Positions 1 through 9,655 of a stretch of 64,000 nt of DNA are shown here, piece by piece. The notes beneath the pieces are model-generated. The model searched no databases. It was not told the DNA's origin and was given only the letters and a program-made list of their open reading frames with translations. Origin of the DNA: Thermocoleostomius sinensis A174 (GTDB taxonomy: Bacteria > Cyanobacteriota > Cyanobacteriia > Elainellales > Elainellaceae); NCBI RefSeq assembly GCF_026802175.1, contig NZ_CP113797.1:1403026-1467025 (forward strand). The letters run 5' to 3'. Every line of letters starts with the position of its first letter. The first letter of the stretch is position 1. Position numbers and translations under genes: made by a program.

Positions 1-248
1 TGCAGCAACCACTGGTCAAGGGCGATCAAAAGTCGCTAGTCATTGCGGCCGCTAGTATTGTGGCTAAAGTCTGGCGGGATGAATTGATGATCCGCCTTGC
101 TGCTAAATATCCGGACTATGACTTAGCAATCAACAAAGGCTATGGCACAGCTAAGCATCAAGCCGCTATTCAACGTGTAGGAATTTCAGCCCAACATCGC
201 TTGTCCTTCAGTCCCTGTCAATCAGTTGCCAAGCAAGCCCAAGTTTGA
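1..248 (+). CDS. rnhB: Ribonuclease HII, C-terminal part
   Basis: Reading from base 3, the frame is open from the window edge to a TGA at 246-248 and encodes the last 81 residues of RNase HII, which removes RNA (including single ribonucleotides) from RNA-DNA hybrids. The motif AAASIVAKVWRD, typical of the type 2 RNase H C-terminal half, is followed by the conserved GYGTAKH segment. The start and the N-terminal catalytic carboxylates lie outside the window. The tail is basic and polar, as is common in cyanobacterial RNase HII. The next gene downstream is on the opposite strand, so this gene ends its transcription unit here. Confidence 0.93.
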   Translation, partial: QQPLVKGDQKSLVIAAASIVAKVWRDELMIRLAAKYPDYDLAINKGYGTAKHQAAIQRVGISAQHRLSFSPCQSVAKQAQV

Positions 249-364
249 GCCAGCGAATCTTTAACTGCACGTATTGCTATATGAGCATGTTGCTTTCACA
301 CTACATACATGCTACTAACTTTACGCTTATTCGGCGTCCTGCCCATCAGGAGTAGAATGGTGGC

Positions 365-985
365 TCAAACAGCAGAGTTGTTTGAAGAAAATTTATTGGT
401 AGCGAACTGACTTGCGGCAAACAAGGGGGCGTCTGCGCTCGCATCAGTATTGAATTGTTGAGAAGCGACCCATGTGCGATAATCCAGCAACAGTCGATGC
501 ATCAGTCGCTGCTTGATGGTCAACAAAACGCTTCTGAGTAAGCCGTTTCCCGTCGTTTCAATGAGTGGCTTTGGAGCCAGCATGAGAGGCGGAGGCAGAT
601 CCACCTGAACTTTTAGATCTGCTCTACCTTGAAGCTGAGTCGTGCCGCCCTGCGATCGGGGAACCAACTGCCCTACTAGCTCCAATTTAAACCGTTGGTT
701 CACATACTCAACTCCGCGAATTTCACAGCCAACTGATCGCAAATGGATCTTACCGTCTGGCTCTGCCCATACGTTCATATCTACGGTTGGCTGAACACTC
801 AATGTCATGAAGTGAAGTGGACGCATTTTGAGGCGAAAGCATTCAGGGCTTAATTGTTCCGTTCTAGTTGGATCAACCAATGCCTTCACCAACCGTTGGG
901 GCTGGCGTAAATAGTGCTGAATTGGAATTGACGCTTCCGGTACAATCAGTTCAACCGTTTGGCAGGCAGAGAAGGAGGTCAGCAT
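365..985 (-). CDS. DUF1997 family protein
   Basis: This 206-residue soluble protein matches the cyanobacterial/plastid DUF1997 family. The family looks like a lipid-binding or START-like fold and has no settled function. Visible hallmarks are an N-terminal stretch with IPIQHYLRQPQRLVKALVDP, a middle beta-rich part, and a C-terminal segment around PPPLMLAPKPLIETTGNGLL that ends in a helix-rich tail. There is no signal peptide or membrane segment. The start at 985 is the only ATG with the whole N-terminal region. It is divergent from pheA, with about 240 bases between them. Family assignment is from memory of the conserved segments; the function is unknown. Confidence 0.75.
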   Translation of the reverse strand: MLTSFSACQTVELIVPEASIPIQHYLRQPQRLVKALVDPTRTEQLSPECFRLKMRPLHFMTLSVQPTVDMNVWAEPDGKIHLRSVGCEIRGVEYVNQRFKLELVGQLVPRSQGGTTQLQGRADLKVQVDLPPPLMLAPKPLIETTGNGLLRSVLLTIKQRLMHRLLLDYRTWVASQQFNTDASADAPLFAASQFATNKFSSNNSAV

Positions 986-1226
986 GATGGCAACACAACT
1001 AGCCCTATTGTTAACTTCAATTAATTAAATTTTACAATTTTTCCAAGAAATCATCCTTGACATTAGGGAGTATAGATCTCGGCCTGGACTGATTCTGAGT
1101 TTGCTTCATTAAATGTTTCAATTGCATGTAGTAGTTCTACGCAGATAGGTCGGTCGATGAACCAGCAAGGTGCGTAGTCTAGTATTATTGATACTTCGCC
1201 AACATGAGCTTAAAAGATTACATTCT

Positions 1227-2081
1227 ATGACTTTTCTACTTGCCCATCTAGGACCTACCGGTACTTATGCCGAAAGTGCCGCTATTGCTTGGGCAACCCA
1301 TTTAAAGCACCAAACTCAAGAAGAGGTGTGCTTACTGCCTTGCGCTAGCATTGCTCAAACATTGCGAATGGCAGCAGAACAGCAAGTTGATTTTGCAGTG
1401 GTTCCTGTGGAAAACTCGATCGAAGGAAGTGTCACAGTCACGTTAGATACGCTGTGGCAATTAGATTCCCTGCGCGTTCAGCAGGCTTTAGTTTTACCCA
1501 TTTCTCATGCGCTGTTGTCTTGTGCCCCAACCTTACAGTACGTTCAAACCGTATATTCCCACCCTCAAGCATTAGCGCAATGTCAAGGCTGGTTAGAAAA
1601 GAATTTGCCAACGGTTCAACTAGTTCCAGCTAATTCAACAACAGAGGCACTTCAGTTTTTATCTACCGATGAAACTGTAGCGGCGATTGCTTCTCAACGA
1701 GCCGCAGAGCTTTACAATCTTCCTGTGCTTGTCCATCCCATTAATGATCATCCCGATAACTGTACCCGCTTTTGGGTGTTAAGCTTAAAACCGCTCTCTG
1801 TCGGTAGTCATACGTCCCTAGCCTTTAGCTTACCTGCTAATGTTCCGGGGGCCCTAGTTAAACCATTGCAACTTTTTGCTAAACGCGGCATTAACTTAAG
1901 CCGGATCGAATCACGTCCCACTAAACGATCGTTGGGAGAATATGTATTTTTTATTGATTTTGAGTCGTCTATTGCAATGGATTCTGTGCGATCAGTACTA
2001 GAGGAGCTACAGAACTGTACTGAAACGCTAAAAGTTTTTGGTAGCTACAATATTAGCTTTGTAGATAGCACCAAGACTTAG
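1227..2081 (+). CDS. pheA: Prephenate dehydratase
   Basis: PheA converts prephenate to phenylpyruvate in phenylalanine synthesis. The 284-residue form chosen here starts MTFLLAHLGPTGTYAE, the normal cyanobacterial N-terminus; an upstream in-frame start at 1170 would add 19 residues unlike the family. The catalytic domain (about residues 1-180) carries VPVENSIEGSV and the NCTRFWVL motif that contains the catalytic Thr-Arg-Phe. A C-terminal ACT domain (about 195-280) holds GALVKPLQLFAKRGINL and the ESRP motif that binds phenylalanine, so allosteric feedback inhibition is expected. It stands alone, between a divergent DUF1997 gene and a convergent Lon-substrate-binding gene. Confidence 0.95.
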   Translation: MTFLLAHLGPTGTYAESAAIAWATHLKHQTQEEVCLLPCASIAQTLRMAAEQQVDFAVVPVENSIEGSVTVTLDTLWQLDSLRVQQALVLPISHALLSCAPTLQYVQTVYSHPQALAQCQGWLEKNLPTVQLVPANSTTEALQFLSTDETVAAIASQRAAELYNLPVLVHPINDHPDNCTRFWVLSLKPLSVGSHTSLAFSLPANVPGALVKPLQLFAKRGINLSRIESRPTKRSLGEYVFFIDFESSIAMDSVRSVLEELQNCTETLKVFGSYNISFVDSTKT

Positions 2082-2135
2082 ATCATTAGCTCAATAAACT
2101 CCAATCTTTTGCTCTACCTATTCTCACTAAACGCT

Positions 2136-2774
2136 TCATTTGAAGACATCTTCGAGGGCGGCTCGGGCTGCTAAGTGATTTCGGGTAGAAGTCAAGATCT
2201 CCACTTCCCGTTCAAGCCGTAACCCTGTGTCTTGCATTTCTAGAAGCGCTTGCTGTTCAAGGGCAGCACCTTTAAGGTTGCCTGCCACCCAGTAAGATAA
2301 CTCAGTGGGAAGGGTGGGAATATCATCAGGAAGTTCAATTTCTTGACCCGTCAGCTTAGCGGACAAATGAACGACATTCTTCAATAGTTCATCCACTTCA
2401 ATGGACAAGGCTCTTAAATCTCGATCGGTCGGTCGATCTTCTATCCATTCAACCAGTCCCACATAATAGGGCTTTTCACGAACAAAGTCTAAAACACGAA
2501 ATCGCTGCTGCCCCACTGCCATGATTTTCATGCGATCGTCGGGTAAGCGTTGGTAATGAATGATTTCAGCACAGCAACCAATGTTTGCCACCGTCTTGTC
2601 CGTCGGATCAACCATCAACACACCAAAGCGGCGATCGCTTTGCAGAATGGTGTTCATCATGATCCGATAGCGAAACTCAAAGATGTGCAGCGGCAGCTTA
2701 ATGCTGGGAAAAAGGACTAGCTCAGGTAAGGGAAAAAGCGGAAGCTCGCAAACAGCCACTGAAGAAAATGCCAT
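2136..2774 (-). CDS. Lon substrate-binding (LON N-terminal) domain protein
   Basis: A 212-residue stand-alone LON N-terminal domain (COG2802 type) without the ATPase or protease parts of Lon. The N-terminus ELPLFPLPELVLFPSIKLPLH and the following HIFEFRYRIM segment are the family signature. I chose the ATG at 2774 because homologues begin just before that motif; an upstream start at 2807 would add 11 atypical residues. It lies downstream of rpsJ on the same strand and may be the last gene of the str transcription unit. That position next to rpsJ is, as far as I recall, common in cyanobacteria. Its biochemical role is not established. Confidence 0.82.
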   Translation of the reverse strand: MAFSSVAVCELPLFPLPELVLFPSIKLPLHIFEFRYRIMMNTILQSDRRFGVLMVDPTDKTVANIGCCAEIIHYQRLPDDRMKIMAVGQQRFRVLDFVREKPYYVGLVEWIEDRPTDRDLRALSIEVDELLKNVVHLSAKLTGQEIELPDDIPTLPTELSYWVAGNLKGAALEQQALLEMQDTGLRLEREVEILTSTRNHLAARAALEDVFK

Positions 2775-2938
2775 CGTTTGTTTACATTCCCGTGGGGAAT
2801 TCAACACCAGTTAACCCTGGACTACCCCTCAGCTTCCTCAGAAATGCTCTGAAACAGACTGAAGTCAGCCAGTTTTTGACCCAACTCCAGTCTACCGCAT
2901 TGCTTCAGCTTCTCCAACGCGTACTTGCTACAAATTCA

Positions 2939-3256
2939 CTACAACTTCACTTCAATATCGACACCAGCAGGCAGATCCAGCTTCATTAAGGCATCGATCG
3001 TTTTAGAGGAAGGTTGATAGATGTCGATGATACGGCGATGGGTGCGAGTCTCAAAATGCTCGCGGGAATCTTTGTCAACGTGAGGAGAACGCAAAACACA
3101 ATAGATGCGGCGTTTCGTTGGTAAAGGAATCGGGCCAATCGCGGTTGCATTGGTGCGATTAGCGGTATCCACAATCTTTTCACAGGAAGTATCGAGTAAA
3201 CGACGATCGAACGCCTTGAGGCGAATCCGGATTTTTTGCTGCTGAATCGTTGCCAT
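2939..3256 (-). CDS. rpsJ: 30S ribosomal protein S10
   Basis: The 105-residue product is full length for S10, which sits in the head of the 30S subunit and doubles as transcription antitermination factor NusE. Recognisable segments are [20 protein letters not shown] near the N-terminus and [21 protein letters not shown] in the loop region. It follows tuf on the same strand after a 166-base gap that contains a 10-bp stem-loop, the str-operon order usual in cyanobacteria, where rpsJ is separate from the S10 ribosomal cluster. Confidence 0.98.
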   Translation of the reverse strand: MATIQQQKIRIRLKAFDRRLLDTSCEKIVDTANRTNATAIGPIPLPTKRRIYCVLRSPHVDKDSREHFETRTHRRIIDIYQPSSKTIDALMKLDLPAGVDIEVKL

Positions 3257-3369
3257 TGGATTTCCTAATTGTCCTACCTAATTGTTTAGTTGTCTAGGTT
3301 CAAAACAAACACAACCAGATAACTTGATCAAATACACATCAAATGCACATCACGTGATTTGAGGCAAAC

Positions 3370-3401
3370 AATCAGCAGCCAGACAAAACCAGCTGCTGAT
3401 T
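3370..3401 (-). repeat. Stem-loop between tuf and rpsJ
   Basis: AATCAGCAGC (3370-3379) and GCTGCTGATT (3392-3401) form a perfect 10-bp stem with a 12-base loop. It lies 21 bases beyond the tuf stop in the tuf-rpsJ transcript. No T-run follows on the minus strand, so it is better read as a processing or mRNA-stability hairpin, or a weak attenuator that sets the tuf:rpsJ ratio, than as a full terminator. Confidence 0.7.
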
Positions 3402-3422
3402 CTACCAGAGTCCTACAACATC

Positions 3423-4652
3423 CTACTTGAGGATTTTGGATACAACGCCAGCACCGATTGTGCGACCACCCTCACGAATGGCAAAGCGCATCCCTTGCTC
3501 AATGGCAATCGCGTTGATCAGTTCCACCGTCATCTTGATGCGATCGCCTGGCATTACCATCTCAGCATCACTGCCATCATCAGCGGTAAAAGCTTTGATT
3601 GTGCCTGTCACATCCGTTGTGCGCACATAGAACTGAGGCTTGTAACCAGCGAAAAAGGGAGTTTTGCGTCCACCTTCTTTCTCAGTCAAGATGTAGACTT
3701 CACCTTCAAATTGAGTATGTGGAGTAATAGAACCTGGCTTAGCAATCACCATACCACGCTCCACATCCTCTTTCTTCAGACCCCGTAGCAACAACCCCGC
3801 ATTGTCGCCTGCCATTCCCTCTTCTAGGCTCTTCTTGAACATCTCAATACCAGTCACCGTGGTGCTGCGGGTTTCACGTAGACCAACAAGTTCAACTGTT
3901 TCATTGAGCTTGATCTTGCCACGTTCAATTCGACCCGTTGCAACCGTTCCGCGACCCGTAATAGTGAAGACATCTTCAACTGCCATCAAGAAGGGCTTAT
4001 CCACATCTCGCTCAGGCGTCGGGATGAAAGAATCAACCGCATCCATCAATTCGTAGATTTTATCAACCCACTCATTGTCGCCACGCTGAGTTTTAGGATT
4101 AGCCACCATGGCTTCCAGTGCCATCAAGCCCGATCCCCTAATAATCGGCAGATCATCACCTGGAAACTCATACTCGCTCAAAAGCTCGCGCAGTTCCAGT
4201 TCCACTAGTTCCAACAATTCCTCATCATCCACCTGATCAATCTTGTTCAGGAAGACCACAATACTAGGAACGCCAACTTGGCGAGCCAATAGAATGTGCT
4301 CTTTTGTTTGAGGCATCGCGCCATCGGTTGCCGCAACCACCAAGATTGCACCATCCATCTGTGCTGCTCCAGTGATCATGTTCTTCACGTAGTCAGCGTG
4401 TCCAGGACAGTCCACATGGGCATAGTGACGATTTTCGGTCTCGTACTCAACGTGAGCCGTATTGATTGTGATACCCCGAGCTTTCTCCTCAGGAGCCGCA
4501 TCAATGTCTTCGTACTTCTTAGCCGTAGCGCCGCCTCCGGCAGCCAGAGTCATCGTGATTGCTGCGGTCAGAGTTGTCTTACCGTGGTCAACGTGACCAA
4601 TGGTACCAATGTTAACGTGAGGTTTTTTCCGTTCAAACTTTGCGCGTGCCAT
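3423..4652 (-). CDS. tuf: Translation elongation factor Tu
   Basis: EF-Tu (409 residues, the usual cyanobacterial length) delivers aminoacyl-tRNA to the ribosome. The GTPase domain shows the P-loop GHVDHGKT at about residues 19-26, the switch region with [14 protein letters not shown], the G3 motif [12 protein letters not shown] and the G4 motif NKIDQ. Domains 2 and 3 follow, ending [15 protein letters not shown]. The ATG at 4652 is preceded by AGAGGA about ten bases upstream. It is the fourth gene of the rpsL-rpsG-fusA-tuf-rpsJ unit, 26 bases after fusA. Confidence 0.99.
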   Translation of the reverse strand: MARAKFERKKPHVNIGTIGHVDHGKTTLTAAITMTLAAGGGATAKKYEDIDAAPEEKARGITINTAHVEYETENRHYAHVDCPGHADYVKNMITGAAQMDGAILVVAATDGAMPQTKEHILLARQVGVPSIVVFLNKIDQVDDEELLELVELELRELLSEYEFPGDDLPIIRGSGLMALEAMVANPKTQRGDNEWVDKIYELMDAVDSFIPTPERDVDKPFLMAVEDVFTITGRGTVATGRIERGKIKLNETVELVGLRETRSTTVTGIEMFKKSLEEGMAGDNAGLLLRGLKKEDVERGMVIAKPGSITPHTQFEGEVYILTEKEGGRKTPFFAGYKPQFYVRTTDVTGTIKAFTADDGSDAEMVMPGDRIKMTVELINAIAIEQGMRFAIREGGRTIGAGVVSKILK

Positions 4653-4678
4653 GTATCTATCCGTTCCTCTTTAACTGA

Positions 4679-6799
4679 CTATGCGTTCCCTTTGCTCTTT
4701 GCAATGATGGCTTCAGCCACGTTGCGAGGCACCTCCTCATAGTGGCTAAATTCCATAGTGAAAATGCCACGACCTTGCGTTTTAGAGCGAATGTCCGTAG
4801 CATATCCGAACATCTCTGCCAATGGTACTTTAGCAGTAACCTTAGCAGTTCCTTGCTCTGTGTCTTGCCCCTCAATCTGTCCCCTACGGGAGTTAAGGTC
4901 ACCGATCACATTTCCGATGAAATCCTCTGGTACTTCTACCTCAACTTTCATCGTCGGTTCCAAGAGCACAGGCGATGCCTTCATAACAGCTTCCTTGATT
5001 GCCATCGAACCAGCAATCTTGAAAGCCATTTCCGATGAGTCAACCTCATGATATGAACCGTCAACCATCGTTACCTTCAAATCAATCACTGGATAACCAG
5101 CCAGGATACCAGATTCACAAGCTTCCTTCATGCCTTGCTCGGCCGGAGCAATGTATTCCTTTGGAACTACCCCTCCAACGATTTTGGAAACGAACTCAAA
5201 ACCACTGCCTGGGTCACCGGGTTCCAGTTCGATAACCACATGACCATATTGACCTTTGCCGCCGCTTTGCCGGACGAACTTGCCCTCAGCACGAACGGGT
5301 TTACGAACGGTTTCACGATAGGCTACCTGTGGTGCTCCCACATTCGCTTCTACCTTATACTCCCGCTTCATTCGATCGACCAAGATATCTAGGTGTAGCT
5401 CACCCATCCCGGCAATCACGGTTTGGTTAGTTTCTGGATCAACACTGACTCGGAAAGTTGGGTCTTCCTCAGACAAAGCTTGCAGCGCTTTCGATAGTTT
5501 TTCCATATCCTGTTTGGTTTTTGGCTCAACCGCAACCGAAATCACAGGTTCTGGAATGAACAACGATTCTAGGATGATAGGCGATGCCTCATCACAGAGC
5601 GTATCCCCTGTAAAGGTATCCTTCAGCCCCAAAGCCGCTCCTAAATCGCCTGCTCGCATCTCCTCCACTTCTTGGCGTTCGTCTGCTTTCAGGACAATTA
5701 AACGAGAAATTCGCTCTTTCTTACCCTTCGTCGCGTTATAGACATAGCTGCCCTTCGTTAACACGCCCGAATAAACTCGGATAAAGGTTAAGCGCCCGTA
5801 AGGATCTGCCATGATTTTGAAGGCCAAGGCAGAAAAAGGTTCATTGTCGTCAGCGTGGCGAACTGCTGTGCTGCCATCTGGCAAAGTGCCTTGAATAGGC
5901 GGAACTTCAACTGGAGCAGGCAAGTAATCAACCACTGCGTCTAGCAGTAATTGAACCCCTTTATTTTTGAAAGCAGAACCACAAAGAACTGGAACGATCG
6001 TGCCTTGCAGCGTCCCTTTGCGTAGTGCCGTAATTACTTCTTCTTCAGAGAGTTCTTCACCCGACAGATATTTTTCAATCAGTTCGTCATCGGTTTCAGC
6101 AGCAGCTTCCAGCAGAACCGTACGGTATTCCTCAGCTAGCTCTTTGACGTCATCGGGAATCTCAGCTACCTGAATATCCGTGCCCAAATCATTGGTATAG
6201 AGGTAGGCCTGCATCCGGACCAAATCGACAATGCCTTTGAATTGATCTTCTCCACCGATCGGAATCTGAATCGGCACCGCGTTGGTGCGCAATCGATCGC
6301 GAACCTGATTGTAGACCTTAAAGAAATTCGCTCCCGTGCGGTCCATCTTATTGACAAAAATGATCCGGGGTACTTTATAGCGATCGGCTTGTCGCCAAAC
6401 GGTTTCGGTTTGAGGTTGAACACCACCCACCGAACACAGCACAGTAATCACCCCATCCAACACCCGCATAGAGCGCTCTACTTCGATGGTGAAGTCCACG
6501 TGTCCAGGCGTGTCGATAATATTAATTCGGTGTTCCAACGCTCCCGGCAACGCTTGGTTTGGGTTAGTCGGATCACGGTGAGTCCAAGATGTGCTGATAG
6601 CTGCGGCAGTAATCGTGATACCCCGTTCTCGCTCTTGCTCCATCCAGTCGGTCACAGCCGTCCCTTCGTGGACTTCACCCATTTTGTGAACCACACCGGA
6701 ATAAAACAGAATCCGTTCTGTTGTTGTTGTCTTACCCGCATCAATATGTGCGGCAATTCCAATATTGCGTACCCGTTCCAGCGGGATATTACGTGCCAC
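4679..6799 (-). CDS. fusA: Translation elongation factor G
   Basis: EF-G (706 residues) catalyses ribosomal translocation. The GTPase motifs [10 protein letters not shown] (about 17-26), [10 protein letters not shown] and [10 protein letters not shown] are intact, and domains II-V follow to the C-terminal [18 protein letters not shown]. The start codon is GTG (6799-6797), supported by a strong ribosome binding site four bases upstream. The gene lies between rpsG and tuf in the str operon, with short gaps on both sides. Confidence 0.99.
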   Translation of the reverse strand: MARNIPLERVRNIGIAAHIDAGKTTTTERILFYSGVVHKMGEVHEGTAVTDWMEQERERGITITAAAISTSWTHRDPTNPNQALPGALEHRINIIDTPGHVDFTIEVERSMRVLDGVITVLCSVGGVQPQTETVWRQADRYKVPRIIFVNKMDRTGANFFKVYNQVRDRLRTNAVPIQIPIGGEDQFKGIVDLVRMQAYLYTNDLGTDIQVAEIPDDVKELAEEYRTVLLEAAAETDDELIEKYLSGEELSEEEVITALRKGTLQGTIVPVLCGSAFKNKGVQLLLDAVVDYLPAPVEVPPIQGTLPDGSTAVRHADDNEPFSALAFKIMADPYGRLTFIRVYSGVLTKGSYVYNATKGKKERISRLIVLKADERQEVEEMRAGDLGAALGLKDTFTGDTLCDEASPIILESLFIPEPVISVAVEPKTKQDMEKLSKALQALSEEDPTFRVSVDPETNQTVIAGMGELHLDILVDRMKREYKVEANVGAPQVAYRETVRKPVRAEGKFVRQSGGKGQYGHVVIELEPGDPGSGFEFVSKIVGGVVPKEYIAPAEQGMKEACESGILAGYPVIDLKVTMVDGSYHEVDSSEMAFKIAGSMAIKEAVMKASPVLLEPTMKVEVEVPEDFIGNVIGDLNSRRGQIEGQDTEQGTAKVTAKVPLAEMFGYATDIRSKTQGRGIFTMEFSHYEEVPRNVAEAIIAKSKGNA

Positions 6800-6800
6800 A

Positions 6801-6811
6801 GCTACCTCCTT
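6801..6811 (-). promoter_or_regulatory. Strong ribosome binding site deciding the GTG start of fusA
   Basis: Minus-strand AAGGAGGTAGC lies immediately upstream of GTG GCA CGT. Its complementarity to the 16S 3-prime end is near perfect and confirms that fusA starts with GTG rather than an internal ATG. Confidence 0.85.
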
Positions 6812-6892
6812 AGTCTCTGGCGCAGTGTCTAGTTACTGCATCTGTTAAGATTCTATACTTTCTGTCTCTAGTCAGGTGCAGCTTCCAAAAAT

Positions 6893-7363
6893 TTAGTATC
6901 GATAATGGGCAAACGCCTTATTAGCCTCAGCCATCCGATGGGTTTCTTCCCGTTTGCGAATGGTGCTGCCAGTTTCGTTCGCTGCATCCATCAGTTCATT
7001 TGCCAATCGACCTGCCATGGTTCGCCCAGACCGCTGTCGAGAAAATTGAGTCAACCAACGCAAGGCCAACGCAGTACCTCGATCGGAGCGAACTTCCATC
7101 GGCACTTGATAGGTTGCGCCACCAACCCGACGAGCTTTTACCTCTACCAATGGCGTTGCATTTTTTACGGCTCTTTCAAATACTTCAAGCGGATCAGTGC
7201 CTGTCCGCTCTTCGATCAGCTTGAAAGCGTCATAAACAATTCGATAAGCCAGCGATCGTTTGCCGTTTTTCATCAATCGCGCCACCATCATGGTGACAAG
7301 GCGACTATTGTAAGTAGGATCAGGTTGGATTGGACGCTTTTGAATAACAGTACGACGGGACAT
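6893..7363 (-). CDS. rpsG: 30S ribosomal protein S7
   Basis: S7 (156 residues, standard length) nucleates assembly of the 30S head. The N-terminus [16 protein letters not shown], the segment [20 protein letters not shown] and the C-terminal [11 protein letters not shown] are all characteristic. It lies between rpsL and fusA. The unusual point is the 337-base gap separating it from rpsL, which holds two stem-loops; the gap to fusA is 93 bases. Confidence 0.98.
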   Translation of the reverse strand: MSRRTVIQKRPIQPDPTYNSRLVTMMVARLMKNGKRSLAYRIVYDAFKLIEERTGTDPLEVFERAVKNATPLVEVKARRVGGATYQVPMEVRSDRGTALALRWLTQFSRQRSGRTMAGRLANELMDAANETGSTIRKREETHRMAEANKAFAHYRY

Positions 7364-7556
7364 GGTAATTGCCGAGCCTCTAGTCTAGTGTGTTTGCAAA
7401 GTCTATCGTTTTCTGTAGTTGGAAGGTTGCTATATGAAATGCCAGCCAAAATTGCAGTTTTAAACAGGTATCACTGGAGGCAATAAAATATTAGGCAGTA
7501 CCTACAAACTCCGGTTCCAAATCAGCAACTCTTCACACATTAAACCCTCACAGCTA

Positions 7557-7594
7557 GATGATGCACCCATCCAAACCGCTGGGGATGCATCATC
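7557..7594 (-). repeat. Stem-loop 1 in the rpsL-rpsG spacer
   Basis: GATGATGCA (7557-7565) pairs with TGCATCATC (7586-7594), nine base pairs, and the stem can be extended by CCC/GGG across a one-base bulge. No T-run follows on the minus strand. Confidence 0.65.
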
Positions 7595-7614
7595 ACGAAT
7601 TGAGCTTACTACCT

Positions 7615-7637
7615 CATTTGATGGGTTCAATCAAATG
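7615..7637 (-). repeat. Stem-loop 2 in the rpsL-rpsG spacer
   Basis: CATTTGAT (7615-7622) and ATCAAATG (7630-7637) form a perfect 8-bp stem with the 7-base loop GGGTTCA. It lies 63 bases after the rpsL stop in the transcript, where a processing site or weak attenuator would be expected. Confidence 0.6.
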
Positions 7638-7700
7638 TAATTTATTGAACTAAACCTTCAAAGCTAAAGGAGAATAACCCATGTAGGAAGGGTTAGACCT

Positions 7701-8075
7701 CTAACTCTTCGGACGCTTAGCACCGTACTTCGATCGACCTTGTTTGCGATCCTTCACACCTGCGGTATCTAACGTGCCTCGAATAATGTGATAGCGAACT
7801 CCCGGTAAATCTTTTACCCGTCCGCCTCGAATCATCACGACAGAGTGTTCTTGCAGATTATGTCCAATACCTGGAATGTAAGCAGTGACTTCAAAGCCAG
7901 ATGTCAAGCGAACCCTAGCCACCTTACGAAGGGCCGAGTTGGGCTTTTTAGGAGTTTGAGTATAAACCCTAGTACAAACGCCTCGGCGCTGAGGGCAACT
8001 CTTTAAAGCTGGCGACTTGCTCTTTTTCTGCGTCTTTTGACGCTCATTACTGATTAGTTGCTGAATGGTTGGCAT
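7701..8075 (-). CDS. rpsL: 30S ribosomal protein S12
   Basis: S12 (124 residues) is the decoding-centre protein of the 30S subunit. The motifs [17 protein letters not shown] and [20 protein letters not shown] carry the two lysines that correspond to the classical streptomycin-resistance positions; both are lysine here, the sensitive-type state. It is the first gene of the str operon, with a good sigma-70-type promoter upstream (8132-8161). Confidence 0.99.
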   Translation of the reverse strand: MPTIQQLISNERQKTQKKSKSPALKSCPQRRGVCTRVYTQTPKKPNSALRKVARVRLTSGFEVTAYIPGIGHNLQEHSVVMIRGGRVKDLPGVRYHIIRGTLDTAGVKDRKQGRSKYGAKRPKS

Positions 8076-8131
8076 GAGTTATGGCAGATTTTGCCTCTAA
8101 ATCGATTATCCTACAGTTTCCACAGTCTATA

Positions 8132-8161
8132 ACTATAACGATTTTATCGAGATTCTGTCAA
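8132..8161 (-). promoter_or_regulatory. Sigma-70-type promoter of the str operon
   Basis: On the minus strand a consensus -35 TTGACA (8161-8156) is followed by an 18-base spacer and -10 TATAGT (8137-8132), placing the start of transcription about 50 bases before the rpsL ATG. It lies in the 155-base gap between rpsL and the upstream phosphoesterase gene. Confidence 0.75.
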
Positions 8162-8230
8162 TTTGTGGATTTGATAAATTTTTTCTCTAAACTCTATATC
8201 GATATCGCACTTTCGTGGTGAGTGTGAAGG

Positions 8231-9334
8231 CTAGAGCCGAAGGATTGCAAAATTGTCGATTGGGGCTGGATTGCCCTGTTGATCGATGGCACTGAAATAT
8301 TTGAAGGATTGATTGACTTCCGGTGGAAAGGTAGGGAAATGGAAGCAAGCATCTCCGTCAGCAATATCTGCCCAGAAATAGCGCAAGGCGGGAGCAAGCT
8401 GTTCTGCTTGAGCAAGAGGCAAATTGAACGGAACTTCGGTTAGAAGCCGCACCATGAAGGGCAGGGATCGATCGCCCATCCATTCCTTGGAAGTTTGTGA
8501 TAGATTCGTCCAACCTGGCACAGCCGTGACTCGTCCGGATTGTATCTGTAGCTGGCGGTGATCCCCAATTTGCTGAAACTCCAAAACTCGGTAAGGATGC
8601 GGATAACTCACAAGCGATCCTGTGGTAATTTCGTAGATATTCTGGTGCTGAGCCACATCTTGCACATGCAAATGTCCTGTAAACAGCAACTGCACACCCG
8701 CTTCATCAAGCAACGCCAATAGTTCTGCCGCATTTTTCAGCATATAGCGGCGTCCCATTGGGTTTTGGGATTGGTTGGGCAGATGCTCAATGACATTGTG
8801 ATGCACCATAACTAGAACGACTGCTTCGGAGGTTTGGGTTAAAACTTGACGTAGCCACGCCATTTGTGTCTCATCAATGTACCCCATACCGATCTGTTTG
8901 CCGGCAGCATCAAAATGATTGGAATTCAGTCCAATCAGTTGAACGCCGGGTAGCACCTGGCAGGTATAGTAAGGCTGCTCTAGCACTTCGTAGCCAAACT
9001 TTTGGTAATAGCTGGGGAACTCTAAAAGTCCGATCGATCGATCAGTAGCAAACTGTTCCACCACATCATGATTTCCCGGAATAACATAGGCGGGATAGGG
9101 TAATTGCGCTAGGCGATCGGCTAGCCATTGGTGATTTTCGGGTTCTCCGTGTTGAGTTAAATCTCCTGGCAACAACAGAAAATCAAGATCAAATTGCGCC
9201 AGTTCTTCAAACACCACTTCTAAGGCAGGAATACTAATTTCTACCAGATGGAACCGGCTGGGATGATGCCAGATTGTGTGAGGCAGGGCGATGTGGGGAT
9301 CGCTAACGATCGCAAAACGAAATTGCAAGTCCAT
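8231..9334 (-). CDS. Calcineurin-like metallophosphoesterase
   Basis: A 367-residue phosphoesterase of the Icc/CpdA-like class. All five metal-binding blocks are visible in order: SDPHI (about 10-14), LPGDLTQHG (about 56-64), IPGNHD (about 86-91), VMVHHN and FTGHLHVQD. The class includes cyclic nucleotide phosphodiesterases and other dinuclear-metal hydrolases; the substrate cannot be read from sequence. A C-terminal extension of roughly 110 residues beyond the catalytic core is unassigned. No signal peptide is seen, so it is probably cytoplasmic. It lies just upstream of rpsL on the same strand but has its own unit. Confidence 0.85.
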   Translation of the reverse strand: MDLQFRFAIVSDPHIALPHTIWHHPSRFHLVEISIPALEVVFEELAQFDLDFLLLPGDLTQHGEPENHQWLADRLAQLPYPAYVIPGNHDVVEQFATDRSIGLLEFPSYYQKFGYEVLEQPYYTCQVLPGVQLIGLNSNHFDAAGKQIGMGYIDETQMAWLRQVLTQTSEAVVLVMVHHNVIEHLPNQSQNPMGRRYMLKNAAELLALLDEAGVQLLFTGHLHVQDVAQHQNIYEITTGSLVSYPHPYRVLEFQQIGDHRQLQIQSGRVTAVPGWTNLSQTSKEWMGDRSLPFMVRLLTEVPFNLPLAQAEQLAPALRYFWADIADGDACFHFPTFPPEVNQSFKYFSAIDQQGNPAPIDNFAILRL

Positions 9335-9452
9335 TCTTAAATTCAGGGATCAAGGCGTAGTAATTAACGTAGGGAACCAAAATGCAATTAGGCATCTCAG
9401 AGAGCTAAACCCTTAGAAACGTACATAGGGGGCTGTCACGATTGCAAGTCTA

Positions 9453-9544
9453 TCCCTCATCTCCAACCCCTTCTCTCCGCTTGGAAGAAGGGGAGTCGGG
9501 TTGAAGTCCCTCACCCTTGGGGAGAGGGCTTTAGGGTGAGAGCG
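9453..9544. repeat. Cyanobacterial C/T-G/A intergenic repeat
   Basis: The 321-base gap between the phosphoesterase and trmB holds a dispersed repeat: CTCCAACCCCTTCTCTCC and GGAAGAAGGGGAG are imperfectly complementary, followed by CCTCACCCTTGG and GGGAGAGGG, a second foldback. This composition matches intergenic repeats seen in many copies in filamentous cyanobacterial genomes. Related stretches occur in this window near 52265 and 60369. Confidence 0.6.
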
Positions 9545-9655
9545 ACAAATGTGACATGCTTCCAACGTATACTCTCCACCCTACACCTTGTTTCGCCTTG
9601 ATCACTATTGTTATGGTCTAGGTTAAAGATTGAAACTGCGTTAGGAGAAGTCCGT

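Larger units (their letters stand above)
7364..7700 (-). other. Long rpsL-rpsG spacer with stem-loops
   Basis: This 337-base non-coding stretch interrupts an otherwise compact operon. It contains two inverted repeats (listed separately). No ORF with good codon character or ribosome binding site is seen. It may contain a second promoter for rpsG-fusA-tuf or a regulatory mRNA structure; nothing in the sequence decides this. Confidence 0.6.

Noticed and set aside
3302-3422. An extra promoter or small gene between tuf and rpsJ
   Set aside because: Only a stem-loop stands out; no TTGACA/TATAAT pair with good spacing and no ORF.
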